Origin: DATFXF01 sp035258565 | GTDB lineage: Bacteria > Acidobacteriota > Terriglobia > Acidiferrales > UBA7541 | Direction: 5' to 3' | DNA length: 28,196 bases | Assembly: GCA_035258565.1 (NCBI GenBank) | Contig: DATFXF010000358.1 | Coordinates: forward strand, 1 to 28,196 | In this document: positions 8,193 to 14,488 of the stretch, piece after piece | Layout of the letters: each line of letters opens with the position of its first letter | How positions within the stretch are numbered: position 1 is the first letter of the stretch | Notes under the pieces: generated by a model | Database searches by the model: none | Told to the model about the DNA's origin: nothing | What the model saw: the letters and a program-made list of their open reading frames with translations, nothing else | Program-made: the position numbers and the translations under genes

Positions 8193-9626
8193 TTACACCG
8201 CCACCGCCTCAAGCGCAGCCTGAAATGACCGGGGGCGAAAGAGAAATTCGACGATATTGCCTTCGTGCGGCTGCAGCCAATCGAGCTTGATGGTCGGGAT
8301 CGCGCCGATATTCAGGCGGTCGATCTGAGGCGCATCGATCAGCTTGCGCTGCCACTCCTTATCGCGGGTGACCGCGCTGCAGACCAGGGTGGACCCGATC
8401 TTCTGAAGCATCTTCTCCTGAGGGCAGCGGACAACGCTGACGAAGGGGAACATGTACTCCGTATTGGCCAGCTCCAGCTCCGGCGAGTCGCAATGAATCA
8501 CCGTCGGACGCAGATACGCACAGCGTTCTTTTTCCTCGAGGCGCGGTCCGAATCGGGTGGTCATGTCCTCGGCGCCCGGCTCCGTGAGTCGCGACTCAAT
8601 CTGGGCCCAAATCTCCCGCGCCGCGCCCGGCACGGTGAAGGCGGCGAGGCTAGACTCAGGGTCTTCGGGAGGCCTGGGCGTAACCGGTCCCAAATGCTCG
8701 GCGAGCGCTCCGGCGATCTCACGGGTGTGGCGGGAGCACCAGATGCCGGAACAATTGATGCAGCCGCGTCCGCTGTTGGCGAACACGCTCTCGACCATCA
8801 TATCGAGGTACTTCTCCCACTGGTCCACAACGTCATCACCAAGCAGAATCTTGCTGAACCCGGGCCCGTGAACCTGCACGCGCGGGTCGCCTTTGTAACG
8901 CTCGACGGTTGTGGTTCCCCCGAAAATCATGCTACGGTTTGTGCACCGGACCACTTCGGCGCCGACGTCGCCGAGTCCCGGATAGATCGAGATCGTCTCC
9001 GTGGGTACCCCCGCCTCGAACAAGGCCGCAGCCATGCGGTATGGCGTCCAGGGCTCCTGCGGGCCGGGCTTCAGCACCAGCCCCACCTGCATCGGGAGCA
9101 CAGGCAGCCACAGCGTATGCACGCCGGGCGAGTTCGAGGGCAGCACCAACCCCAGTGCGGGTGCCTGGGTCTGGTAGCTGACCATGAGGCCGCGATGCTC
9201 CAAGCCGAAGCCCCGTGTCAGGATCCTCAGATCGAGCCCGCGCGTCAGTGCCTCCAGGATTCGGTCCATATTCGACAACACGAAGTGGTTCTTCTTCATG
9301 TTGTCTCTGCACATATGTTCCGGCAGGCCGGTGGAAGCCGACTGCTGGCGGGTGAAGTCCTCCGACGACTGCTCACCGTCGCCCATGGGCAGCGTGTCAT
9401 TCAGGTAGAGATCCGCCGCCTTTTTCATCATGCCGATCAACTCCGGGATGGGGATCTCGGTGAGGATCTGGCGAGCCCGCCCGGCTTCCCGCATGTCGCG
9501 GCCGATCAGGCCGGTGTTCGCTTGGCTCACCTGGGCCAGCGATTCGCCTGTCACGAAATGCACGACGGTATCCTGCTCGAGGCTCGTGTACGGGCGGCCC
9601 CATCGCAAGATCGGCAAATTCAGCAT
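8193..9626 (-). CDS. ALDH-fold acyl reductase, LuxC-like
   Basis: The 477-residue protein has the aldehyde-dehydrogenase fold: an N-pocket LPSNSPGVHTLW (~162-173), the NAD(P)-binding lysine in LKPG (Lys186), FGGTTTVERY (~235-244), and the catalytic-thiol loop NSGRGCINCSG with Cys289 (Cys292 also nearby). The usual LELGGK stretch reads VHGPGFSK (~252-259), so the general-base Glu of hydrolytic aldehyde dehydrogenases is missing. That loss is known in acylating or thioester-reducing members, including LuxC-type fatty acyl reductases of about this length. The neighbour 40 bp upstream in the operon is a LuxE/PaaK-like acyl-activating enzyme. The likely reaction is NAD(P)H reduction of an activated acyl group to an aldehyde. 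The start ATG at 9626 has GAAGG eight bases upstream. An acylating (CoA-forming) dehydrogenase is an alternative; the acyl substrate is unknown. Confidence 0.75.
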   Translation of the reverse strand: MLNLPILRWGRPYTSLEQDTVVHFVTGESLAQVSQANTGLIGRDMREAGRARQILTEIPIPELIGMMKKAADLYLNDTLPMGDGEQSSEDFTRQQSASTGLPEHMCRDNMKKNHFVLSNMDRILEALTRGLDLRILTRGFGLEHRGLMVSYQTQAPALGLVLPSNSPGVHTLWLPVLPMQVGLVLKPGPQEPWTPYRMAAALFEAGVPTETISIYPGLGDVGAEVVRCTNRSMIFGGTTTVERYKGDPRVQVHGPGFSKILLGDDVVDQWEKYLDMMVESVFANSGRGCINCSGIWCSRHTREIAGALAEHLGPVTPRPPEDPESSLAAFTVPGAAREIWAQIESRLTEPGAEDMTTRFGPRLEEKERCAYLRPTVIHCDSPELELANTEYMFPFVSVVRCPQEKMLQKIGSTLVCSAVTRDKEWQRKLIDAPQIDRLNIGAIPTIKLDWLQPHEGNIVEFLFRPRSFQAALEAVAV

Positions 9627-9665
9627 GGAAAAAGCCTTCGAAGCAAAGACGCACCCTTTCGCATT

Positions 9666-10778
9666 TTAATACACCCCCACAGCCGTGTTCGCCGCGAATT
9701 CCCGGAACGGCCGCACGCCGCTGATGCCGTCCCAAGGATACTTTTGGTAAGGAGGCTCGCGCTGGCCTTCGTCCCGTTCTAAAAACCCGGGGATAAAAGT
9801 CTCTCGCGTGAGCGTCGTCAGCCGCACACGGCCGGTTTGTCCATAACCCACCACCCGTTGGTAGTCGTCGAACGAAACCACCTCGATGACAGCCCGGGGC
9901 TGCGGAGCGTAGTAGGTGATCTTGTAGCCTTCTTCTGCAGTGACCGGTTTCGAGCCCGCCAGGCCCATCAGGGTGTTGCCATAGGTCGGTGTCATGTACA
10001 CGCCCTCGCCGAGCAGTTCCTCCAACGCAAACCGGGTGTATTGCGGCGTGAATTCAGTCCCCCCGGCGAAGATCCCGGTAATGCCCACCCCTTTGACACT
10101 CGTGCCTTGCTCTTCGAGCTCTTCGGCCAGCGCTTCCAGCAGCTTCGGAGTCGTAAACATGCACCGGATGTCGTGGCCGGCGTTCAGCACGGTGATGGCT
10201 TGCTCGATGACGTGGGCCTTGTACAGTTCGAGTTCCTGCATGCGCCCCCGCTTGATGAGCTTGATCACCCAGCGTGGGTCCAAGTCCACGCCAAAGCAGA
10301 TGCCGCCGCGATACTGGCACAAGTGTTCGACTGCCAGCCGGAGCCGGCGCGGTCCCGAGGGCCCAAGCATCAGCCAGTTGGCGCCTCGCGGGAAGTATTC
10401 CTCCGGCAGGGTTTCGCTAAACATCTCATAATCAATGCGGAAGTCCTCTATGGCCACGCGGCTCTTCGGCACTCCGGTCGTGCCGCCAGTCTCGAAAACG
10501 TAGATGGGCAAACCGGCGAGGCCTTTGGGCACCCAGCGGCGAACCGGGCCTCCCCGCAGCCAGTCGTCCTGAAAGGGTGGGAATTTTCCCAAATCCTCGA
10601 AGCAGTGGATTTCCTCTCTGGGACTCCACCCCAGCTTGGAGGCGAACTCCAACCAGAACGAGCATCCGGTCTCAGGACTGAAATGCCACTCGATGATCTC
10701 CCGCACGTGCGCATCTAGCTGCGCCTTCGCTTCCTTTACCCTGGCCGCGAGGTCCACACCAGCCGCCGTCGTCTCCAT
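9666..10778 (-). CDS. LuxE/PaaK-like acyl-adenylating enzyme
   Basis: Using the ATG at 10778 (AGGAG eight bases upstream) gives 370 residues, the length of LuxE acyl-protein synthetases. The frame is open further upstream to 10937, but that part has no matching domain and no ribosome-binding site. Motifs of the ANL adenylating superfamily are clear: ETGGTTGVPKS (96-106, phosphate loop), TPTYGNT (263-269), and GYGQTGRVRLTTLTRETF followed by FLERDEG (311-338), where the Asp normally contacts ribose. The enzyme probably activates a carboxylic acid with ATP and passes the acyl group to itself, CoA or a carrier. It is the first gene of an operon with the LuxC-like reductase, which matches the LuxE-LuxC logic of fatty acid to aldehyde conversion. 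No luciferase genes are present. A PaaK-like aryl-CoA ligase is the main alternative. Confidence 0.78.
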   Translation of the reverse strand: METTAAGVDLAARVKEAKAQLDAHVREIIEWHFSPETGCSFWLEFASKLGWSPREEIHCFEDLGKFPPFQDDWLRGGPVRRWVPKGLAGLPIYVFETGGTTGVPKSRVAIEDFRIDYEMFSETLPEEYFPRGANWLMLGPSGPRRLRLAVEHLCQYRGGICFGVDLDPRWVIKLIKRGRMQELELYKAHVIEQAITVLNAGHDIRCMFTTPKLLEALAEELEEQGTSVKGVGITGIFAGGTEFTPQYTRFALEELLGEGVYMTPTYGNTLMGLAGSKPVTAEEGYKITYYAPQPRAVIEVVSFDDYQRVVGYGQTGRVRLTTLTRETFIPGFLERDEGQREPPYQKYPWDGISGVRPFREFAANTAVGVY

Positions 10779-10876
10779 ACTATGCGCTCCTGATGACTCG
10801 CGTCGTAAGAAAGCACTGTGCCGAAGGGCCCCCCAGCGGGAAGACCACTGGGCCACCTCCAGTTTCTTGATGGCCC

Positions 10877-10890
10877 GATTGCTTGACGCA
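10877..10890. repeat. Repeat copy B (GATTGCTTGACGCA)
   Basis: This shares GATT...CTTGACGCA with copy A at 10919-10936, in the same orientation but four bases shorter. With the next three bases it forms a small hairpin (ATTGC, TTGAC loop, GCAA-AT with one bulge), reminiscent of the subterminal palindromes of IS200/IS605 elements. It lies just upstream of the TnpB relic and inside the leader of the minus-strand ligase operon. Confidence 0.45.
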
Positions 10891-10901
10891 AATACCCACA
10901 A

Positions 10902-10907
10902 ATTATA
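10902..10907 (-). promoter_or_regulatory. Candidate -10 box for the ligase-reductase operon
   Basis: The minus strand reads a perfect TATAAT here, 124 bases upstream of the ATG at 10778. No good -35 hexamer is present at 16-18 bp spacing. The box sits between repeat copies B and A, in sequence that may belong to the mobile-element relic, so the insertion might have supplied or disrupted the promoter. Confidence 0.25.
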
Positions 10908-10918
10908 TCCTCGGTCGA

Positions 10919-10936
10919 GATTATTTACTTGACGCA
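10919..10936. repeat. Inverted repeat copy A, left end of TnpB relic
   Basis: GATTATTTACTTGACGCA is the inverted partner of copy C at 11204-11221: 16 of 18 positions match. It overlaps the putative TTG start codon (10929) of the TnpB remnant. Together copies A and C bracket a ~303-bp segment that contains all recognisable TnpB-derived sequence. Confidence 0.6.
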
Positions 10937-11163
10937 CGTTGAGACAATCCGGCTATTTCCGAAGGAGCGGGCTGCACTGCTCGCCTATCTAGAGCGGTTC
11001 AACGCCGCCTGCGATTGGTTGTCCGGTATTGCTTTCCGGGAAGGATCGTGGCACTGGTTGCCCCTTATTTTGTTGCCGGTTGTGCGCGCACGCTGGGCTC
11101 GCGGACCACATCGCCGCGCGAAATATTCGCGCGAGGGCCCTAGCGATGCGCCAAACGGGCTTG
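10929..11163 (+). pseudogene. Internally deleted TnpB (IS200/IS605 accessory nuclease) relic
   Basis: In one frame, from a TTG at 10929, the sequence reads THVETIRLFPKERAALLAYL and ERFNAACDWLSGIAFREG, which matches the N-terminus of TnpB proteins (residues ~1-45). From about 11068 a different frame reads FCCRLCAHAGLADHIAARNI plus RARALAMRQTGLG, which matches the second cysteine pair of the TnpB zinc ribbon and the RuvC-III Asp motif (AD-x-x-AA-x-NI). The roughly 300 residues between these ends in a full TnpB are missing, so no functional nuclease can be made. TnpB is the RNA-guided nuclease of IS200/IS605 and IS1341-type elements; this is a non-autonomous, MITE-like remnant. The assignment rests on motif recognition. 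Confidence 0.72.
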
Positions 11164-11197
11164 GGCCCAAGGTCGCGGCAGCGATGCCAGCGACAAG

Positions 11198-11216
11198 TTC
11201 GCTTGCGTCAAGCGAA
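11198..11216. repeat. Perfect 8-bp hairpin at the right end of the TnpB relic
   Basis: TTCGCTTG and CAAGCGAA pair perfectly around a CGT loop. IS200/IS605 elements carry such subterminal palindromes as the recognition sites of the Y1 transposase TnpA, and the right end also encodes the omega/reRNA 3' part in TnpB systems. A second overlapping fold, CAAG-TTCG-CTTG (11194-11205), is mutually exclusive with it. Confidence 0.55.
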
Positions 11217-11221
11217 TAATC
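11204..11221. repeat. Inverted repeat copy C, right end of TnpB relic
   Basis: TGCGTCAAGCGAATAATC is complementary to copy A (10919-10936) at 16 of 18 positions. It overlaps the right half of the hairpin at 11198-11216. It probably marks the right boundary of the remnant element, although an exact end or target-site duplication cannot be defined by eye. Confidence 0.6.
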
Positions 11222-11319
11222 GCCTCCTCGGTTCATTCAAGATGTACCGTGGAAGGCCAGCGATCGCGGACGCTCGGGGCCCGTCCTGCTGGGAGCTGAA
11301 GCACTTCACCAGGTAGGCC

Positions 11320-12402
11320 GTGCGACCGCTAATCGTTTTCCTTCTGGCCGGGCTTTTAAACGCGCCGGACGAGTGGCCGCAGTTCCGCGGAAATCCCCAA
11401 CTGACTGGTGTTGCTTCGACCGCTGTCCCGAGCACGCTCAAGCTGCTCTGGACCTACGAGGCCGGTGACTCGATCGAATCGTCCGCGGCCATTGTGGGCG
11501 GAACGGTCTATGTGGGTATGCAATCCGCCGATTTGCTGGCCATCGACCTCGAGACCGGCAAGCTCCGCTGGAAATACCGTGCTAAGGATGGCATCGGCGA
11601 ATCGTCACCGGCCGTGCACGACGGTGTGGTCTATATCGGCGACCTCGCGGGACTGCTCCACGCGGTTCGCGCGGCGGACGGCAAGGCGCTCTGGACCTTC
11701 AAAACCGGCGGGGAGATCAGGTCTTCCCCGGTAGTGGATGGCAACCGGGTTTTGATCGGCTCCTACGACGGCAAGCTGTATTGTTTGTCCGCGCGTGATG
11801 GCAAGCTCCTGTGGAAGTTCACCACCAGCAACTACGTCCACGCCACACCGGTGATCTCCGGCGGTATCGTCTATCTGGCCGGCTGCGACGAGCTGTTTCG
11901 CGGAATTCGCATTGCGGACGGAAAGGAAGTACTCCAATTTTCCTCCGGCGGATACACAGGCGCGTCCCCCACGGTGCTGGGCCAGTGGGCGTACTTCGGC
12001 ACGTTTAACAATGAGGTGCTGGGCGTGGAGCTGCCCGCAAAGCGAATTGTCTGGCGTTACGAACACCCCGAGCGGCATTTCCCGTTTTACTCCTCGGCGG
12101 CTGCGGCGGCTGACCGCATCGTCGTCGGGGGACGGGACAAGTTCATTCACTGCCTAAACGCCAAGACCGGAAAAGCGATCTGGACCTTCGCAACCGGCGC
12201 CCGCGTGGACTCATCTCCCGCGATTGCAGGCGACCGTGTTTACGTCGGCTCCAATGATGGGCGGTTTTACGTGCTGGACCTGGCCACCGGCAGGAGAGTA
12301 TGGGCATTCGAAGCCGGGTCGCCGCTGTCCGCTTCGCCCGCGATTGCTGCGGGACGCGTGGTGATCGGCTCGCAGGATGGGCGGTTGTACTGCTTCGGCT
12401 AG
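11320..12402 (+). CDS. Secreted PQQ-like beta-propeller protein
   Basis: This 360-residue protein is the smallest propeller of the window and one of only two plus-strand genes. It starts at a GTG (11320) and has a short export signal (VRPLIVFLLAGLLNAPD). The mature start EWPQFRGNPQLTG is the motif shared with the other propellers. Regular PQQ-like blades run to the last residues (TGKLRWKYRA, GKALWTFKT, GKLLWKFTT, TGKAIWTFAT, TGRRVWAFEA), with DG[RK][LF]Y at blade ends; six or seven blades are likely. This regularity is closer to BamB-like or 'PQQ repeat' proteins than to the other five copies. It lies 100 bp beyond the TnpB relic and runs convergently into the MFS gene, with a 10-bp gap that is itself the palindrome TCCGGCCGGA. 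A periplasmic location is expected; function is unknown. Confidence 0.88.
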   Translation: MRPLIVFLLAGLLNAPDEWPQFRGNPQLTGVASTAVPSTLKLLWTYEAGDSIESSAAIVGGTVYVGMQSADLLAIDLETGKLRWKYRAKDGIGESSPAVHDGVVYIGDLAGLLHAVRAADGKALWTFKTGGEIRSSPVVDGNRVLIGSYDGKLYCLSARDGKLLWKFTTSNYVHATPVISGGIVYLAGCDELFRGIRIADGKEVLQFSSGGYTGASPTVLGQWAYFGTFNNEVLGVELPAKRIVWRYEHPERHFPFYSSAAAAADRIVVGGRDKFIHCLNAKTGKAIWTFATGARVDSSPAIAGDRVYVGSNDGRFYVLDLATGRRVWAFEAGSPLSASPAIAAGRVVIGSQDGRLYCFG

Positions 12403-12412
12403 TCCGGCCGGA

Positions 12413-13702
12413 TCATTCCGGCAGCTCACCCCGCTGGGGCTCCGGCAGCCAGAAGCTCGACAGAAACCCCACCGCGTAAACCAGCAGTGCCACCGTGCCT
12501 GCCGAATACGCTAGTTTCGTGAACGGAGTCGAGCCCGTCATCACGTTGGCCAGTTGCGTGGTCAGAAGCGCGGCCGAGGTCCCGATCATCCTGCCGCCGA
12601 TATTCGCCGCAAAGCTCTCGCCCGTGCCGCGCAGATGCGTCGGATACACCCTGGGCAGATAATTTCCCCAGAAGCTGAACTGCGCCACCGTGAGCAGGCC
12701 CGCCAGGAATATGCCGACCTGGACCATGCGAAGATCGTGAACCGCCGGATAGAAGAAAACCAATGGCACCAGGAAAAGTCCGGGGACCTGGAACACCCGC
12801 AGCAGGCGCCTGCGGCTGACGATCCGCACTGCCAAGAACGCCAGCAGGAAGCGGCCCAGCAGTCCCCCCATCTCTTGCAGGAACTGCACCTTGCTCACCG
12901 CCTGCTCCTGCGCCGCCCTGGCGAGATGTACAACCTGCGGCAGGCCTGGGACGATGCGCGGAATATGCTGGATGGCCCCGAACGCCGCCCCGTAGCTGCA
13001 CGCGAACATCAACGCCGTCACCAGGGTAGTCTTGCGATACTCCGGACGGAACAACTCGGCGAAGCTAGGCCGCTTCAGGATGCCTCTCGACTTCTTCTCC
13101 TGCCATACCGGTGACTCTGGTAGCAAGGGGCGGATCATCATTAGGGGAATCGCGGGAATGATTCCTGAGATCAGGGTGTAGCGCCACGCCTCGTGTCCGC
13201 CGTTTATCGCCGGCAGCGACCCGGCGTAGGTGACTGCCAGGTAGTAGGCGCCGCTGATCATCAACCCGCCCAGCGAGGAGAATGCCTGCGTGTACCCCAG
13301 CACGGCCTCTCGCTGCTGTGGGTCGGGAAACAGTTCTGCCAGCCAGGCCACCGCGGCTACGAACTCCACGGAAACGCCGATGAACGTTGTGCAGCGCAGG
13401 ATCAGAAGCGTAGATGCGGACGTGGAATAGCCGGACGCCAAGGCCGAGAAGGCGTACAGCAGAATGCTCCAGACCAGGATGCGGCGCCTGCCCAAGCGGT
13501 CAGTGAGATAGCCTCCGATCAGCCCGAAGATGCCGCCCGCCACCGCCGGAATATAGAACAGCAATCCGACCCAGTAGTTGAATTCCGGGGTCCCCGGCTT
13601 GACCTTGGCCACGTCCATTAAGGCCGGCCTCACGATGAGCGGCAACACCAGCAATGAATAGGTGTCGAACGCGAAGCCCAGGGCGGCGATCGCGCAGATC
13701 AC
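12413..13702 (-). CDS. MFS transporter (sugar/metabolite symporter type)
   Basis: At least 429 residues with about twelve hydrophobic helices. Loop 2-3 carries the major-facilitator motif A, GGYLTDRLGRRRIL (~64-77), typical of sugar-porter and metabolite:H+ symporter families. The substrate is not readable. The first available start is a GTG at 13702, at the edge of helix 1 (VICAIAALGFAFDTYSLL). The same frame remains open upstream and reads HRFTGVQW, which looks like the normal cytosolic lead-in of such a transporter, but it meets TAG without any ATG, GTG or TTG. The true start may therefore be a CTG (13744), or an upstream frameshift or sequence error may hide it. It faces the plus-strand propeller tail to tail and is divergent from the small membrane protein at 13987. 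Confidence 0.85.
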   Translation of the reverse strand: MICAIAALGFAFDTYSLLVLPLIVRPALMDVAKVKPGTPEFNYWVGLLFYIPAVAGGIFGLIGGYLTDRLGRRRILVWSILLYAFSALASGYSTSASTLLILRCTTFIGVSVEFVAAVAWLAELFPDPQQREAVLGYTQAFSSLGGLMISGAYYLAVTYAGSLPAINGGHEAWRYTLISGIIPAIPLMMIRPLLPESPVWQEKKSRGILKRPSFAELFRPEYRKTTLVTALMFACSYGAAFGAIQHIPRIVPGLPQVVHLARAAQEQAVSKVQFLQEMGGLLGRFLLAFLAVRIVSRRRLLRVFQVPGLFLVPLVFFYPAVHDLRMVQVGIFLAGLLTVAQFSFWGNYLPRVYPTHLRGTGESFAANIGGRMIGTSAALLTTQLANVMTGSTPFTKLAYSAGTVALLVYAVGFLSSFWLPEPQRGELPE

Positions 13703-13859
13703 CCATTGAACTCCGGTAAAGCGGTGCGGTGTGGTGGTGGCCAGTGGCGTAGTCGTCTATCCGGCGTGGCCCCGAATTCGCAGATCTTGAAGCAGCGCAG
13801 TATGGCATAGTCGCGAAACAAATTACATCGGCGGGCATGTCGGTGAACGGATCAGGTTA

Positions 13860-13917
13860 TCCTGCTCGCCGGCCAACTCTGAGAACTGATAGAATCCGAA
13901 AAATTATCAGGGCAGGA
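13860..13917. promoter_or_regulatory. Nested inverted repeats upstream of small membrane protein
   Basis: Within the 284-bp divergent region 13703-13986, an outer pair TCCTGC (13860-13865)/GCAGGA (13912-13917) encloses an inner pair CTGATA (13886-13891)/TATCAG (13905-13910). Both pairs are perfect. This could be a folded leader of the plus-strand gene or an operator shared with the divergent MFS gene. TAGAAT at 13890-13895 overlaps the inner repeat and resembles a -10 box, but no matching -35 is seen. Confidence 0.3.
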
Positions 13918-13986
13918 ATCTTTGGAGACTTCAGTCTGATGGAACACGGTGCCGTCCGAAACCAGAGAAAAGAGGGGAAGCACTCC

Positions 13987-14433
13987 ATGGTGTGGATCAT
14001 TTTTGTTTTGGGTGCGGTGCTCTCGTGGGGCATTTACGGCCCCGTGCTGCATAAGGGACAAACGTCGCTCGGCAACCCGCTGAAAGCGCTCCTCTGTGTA
14101 GGGGTAGCCTACTTCCTCATTGGCATTCTGGTGCCGGTGGCGGGGCTTTCGTCGCAGGGTGGCGTGAGCGGCTTCAACACCAGCGGCTCGATCTGGGCTG
14201 GCCTCGGTGGGGCGCTAGGAGCACTCGGAGCGGTCTGCATCATCTACGCATTCAAGTCCGGCGGGCTTCCAAATTACGTGATGCCGCTCGTCTTCGGCGG
14301 AGCGCCCGTCATTAATGTGGCCGTCTCGATGGTCACGCACCCGCCGAAAAGCGCGCCCAACCCGATGCTCTACGTCGGCTTCCTGCTGGCCGTGCTGGGG
14401 GCGGGAATGGTGCTGTACTACAAGCCTTCCTAA
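13987..14433 (+). CDS. Small multi-pass membrane protein, half-DMT/EamA-like
   Basis: The ATG at 13987 has GAGGGGA about eight bases upstream and gives 148 residues; the frame is open further upstream (to 13837), but that part contains inverted repeats and is not membrane-like. The protein has about five hydrophobic segments: residues 2-17 (VWIIFVLGAVLSWGIY), ~33-52, ~68-88, ~93-110 and ~126-144. It ends in YYKPS. The size and G/A-rich helices resemble one half of a drug/metabolite transporter (EamA) fold, a family in which small proteins dimerise. I cannot name a substrate. It is divergent from the MFS gene and convergent with the propeller operon ending at 14489. Confidence 0.72.
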   Translation: MVWIIFVLGAVLSWGIYGPVLHKGQTSLGNPLKALLCVGVAYFLIGILVPVAGLSSQGGVSGFNTSGSIWAGLGGALGALGAVCIIYAFKSGGLPNYVMPLVFGGAPVINVAVSMVTHPPKSAPNPMLYVGFLLAVLGAGMVLYYKPS

Positions 14434-14444
14434 TCTTCGGGCCC

Positions 14445-14468
14445 GGCACCGACGACGCATCGGTTGCC
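14445..14468. terminator. Hairpin between convergent genes
   Basis: GGC-ACCGA (14445-14452) pairs with TCGGT-t-GCC (14460-14468) around a 7-base loop, giving eight pairs with one bulged T. It occupies the 55-bp gap between the convergent small membrane protein (stop 14433) and the propeller gene (stop 14489), a position expected of a bidirectional terminator. It lacks a strong T-tract on either strand. Confidence 0.4.
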
Positions 14469-14488
14469 CTTCCGTGTCCCCGGTCCGG

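Noticed and set aside
8265..9782. A 505-codon plus-strand open frame across the reductase and ligase genes
   Set aside because: It is antisense to two recognisable enzymes, and its translation is His/Arg/Gln-rich without any motif.
10779..10937. Longer N-terminus for the LuxE-like ligase
   Set aside because: The ATG at 10778 has AGGAG at eight bases and gives the family length; the upstream 53 codons run through the repeat region and match nothing.
12403..12412. TCCGGCCGGA palindrome as a terminator between convergent genes
   Set aside because: It exactly fills the 10-bp gap but leaves no loop and has no T-tract; a 10-bp GC-rich palindrome is weak evidence.
13837..13986. Upstream extension of the small membrane protein
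   Set aside because: The ATG at 13987 has a good ribosome-binding site, and the upstream part holds inverted repeats and non-membrane sequence.
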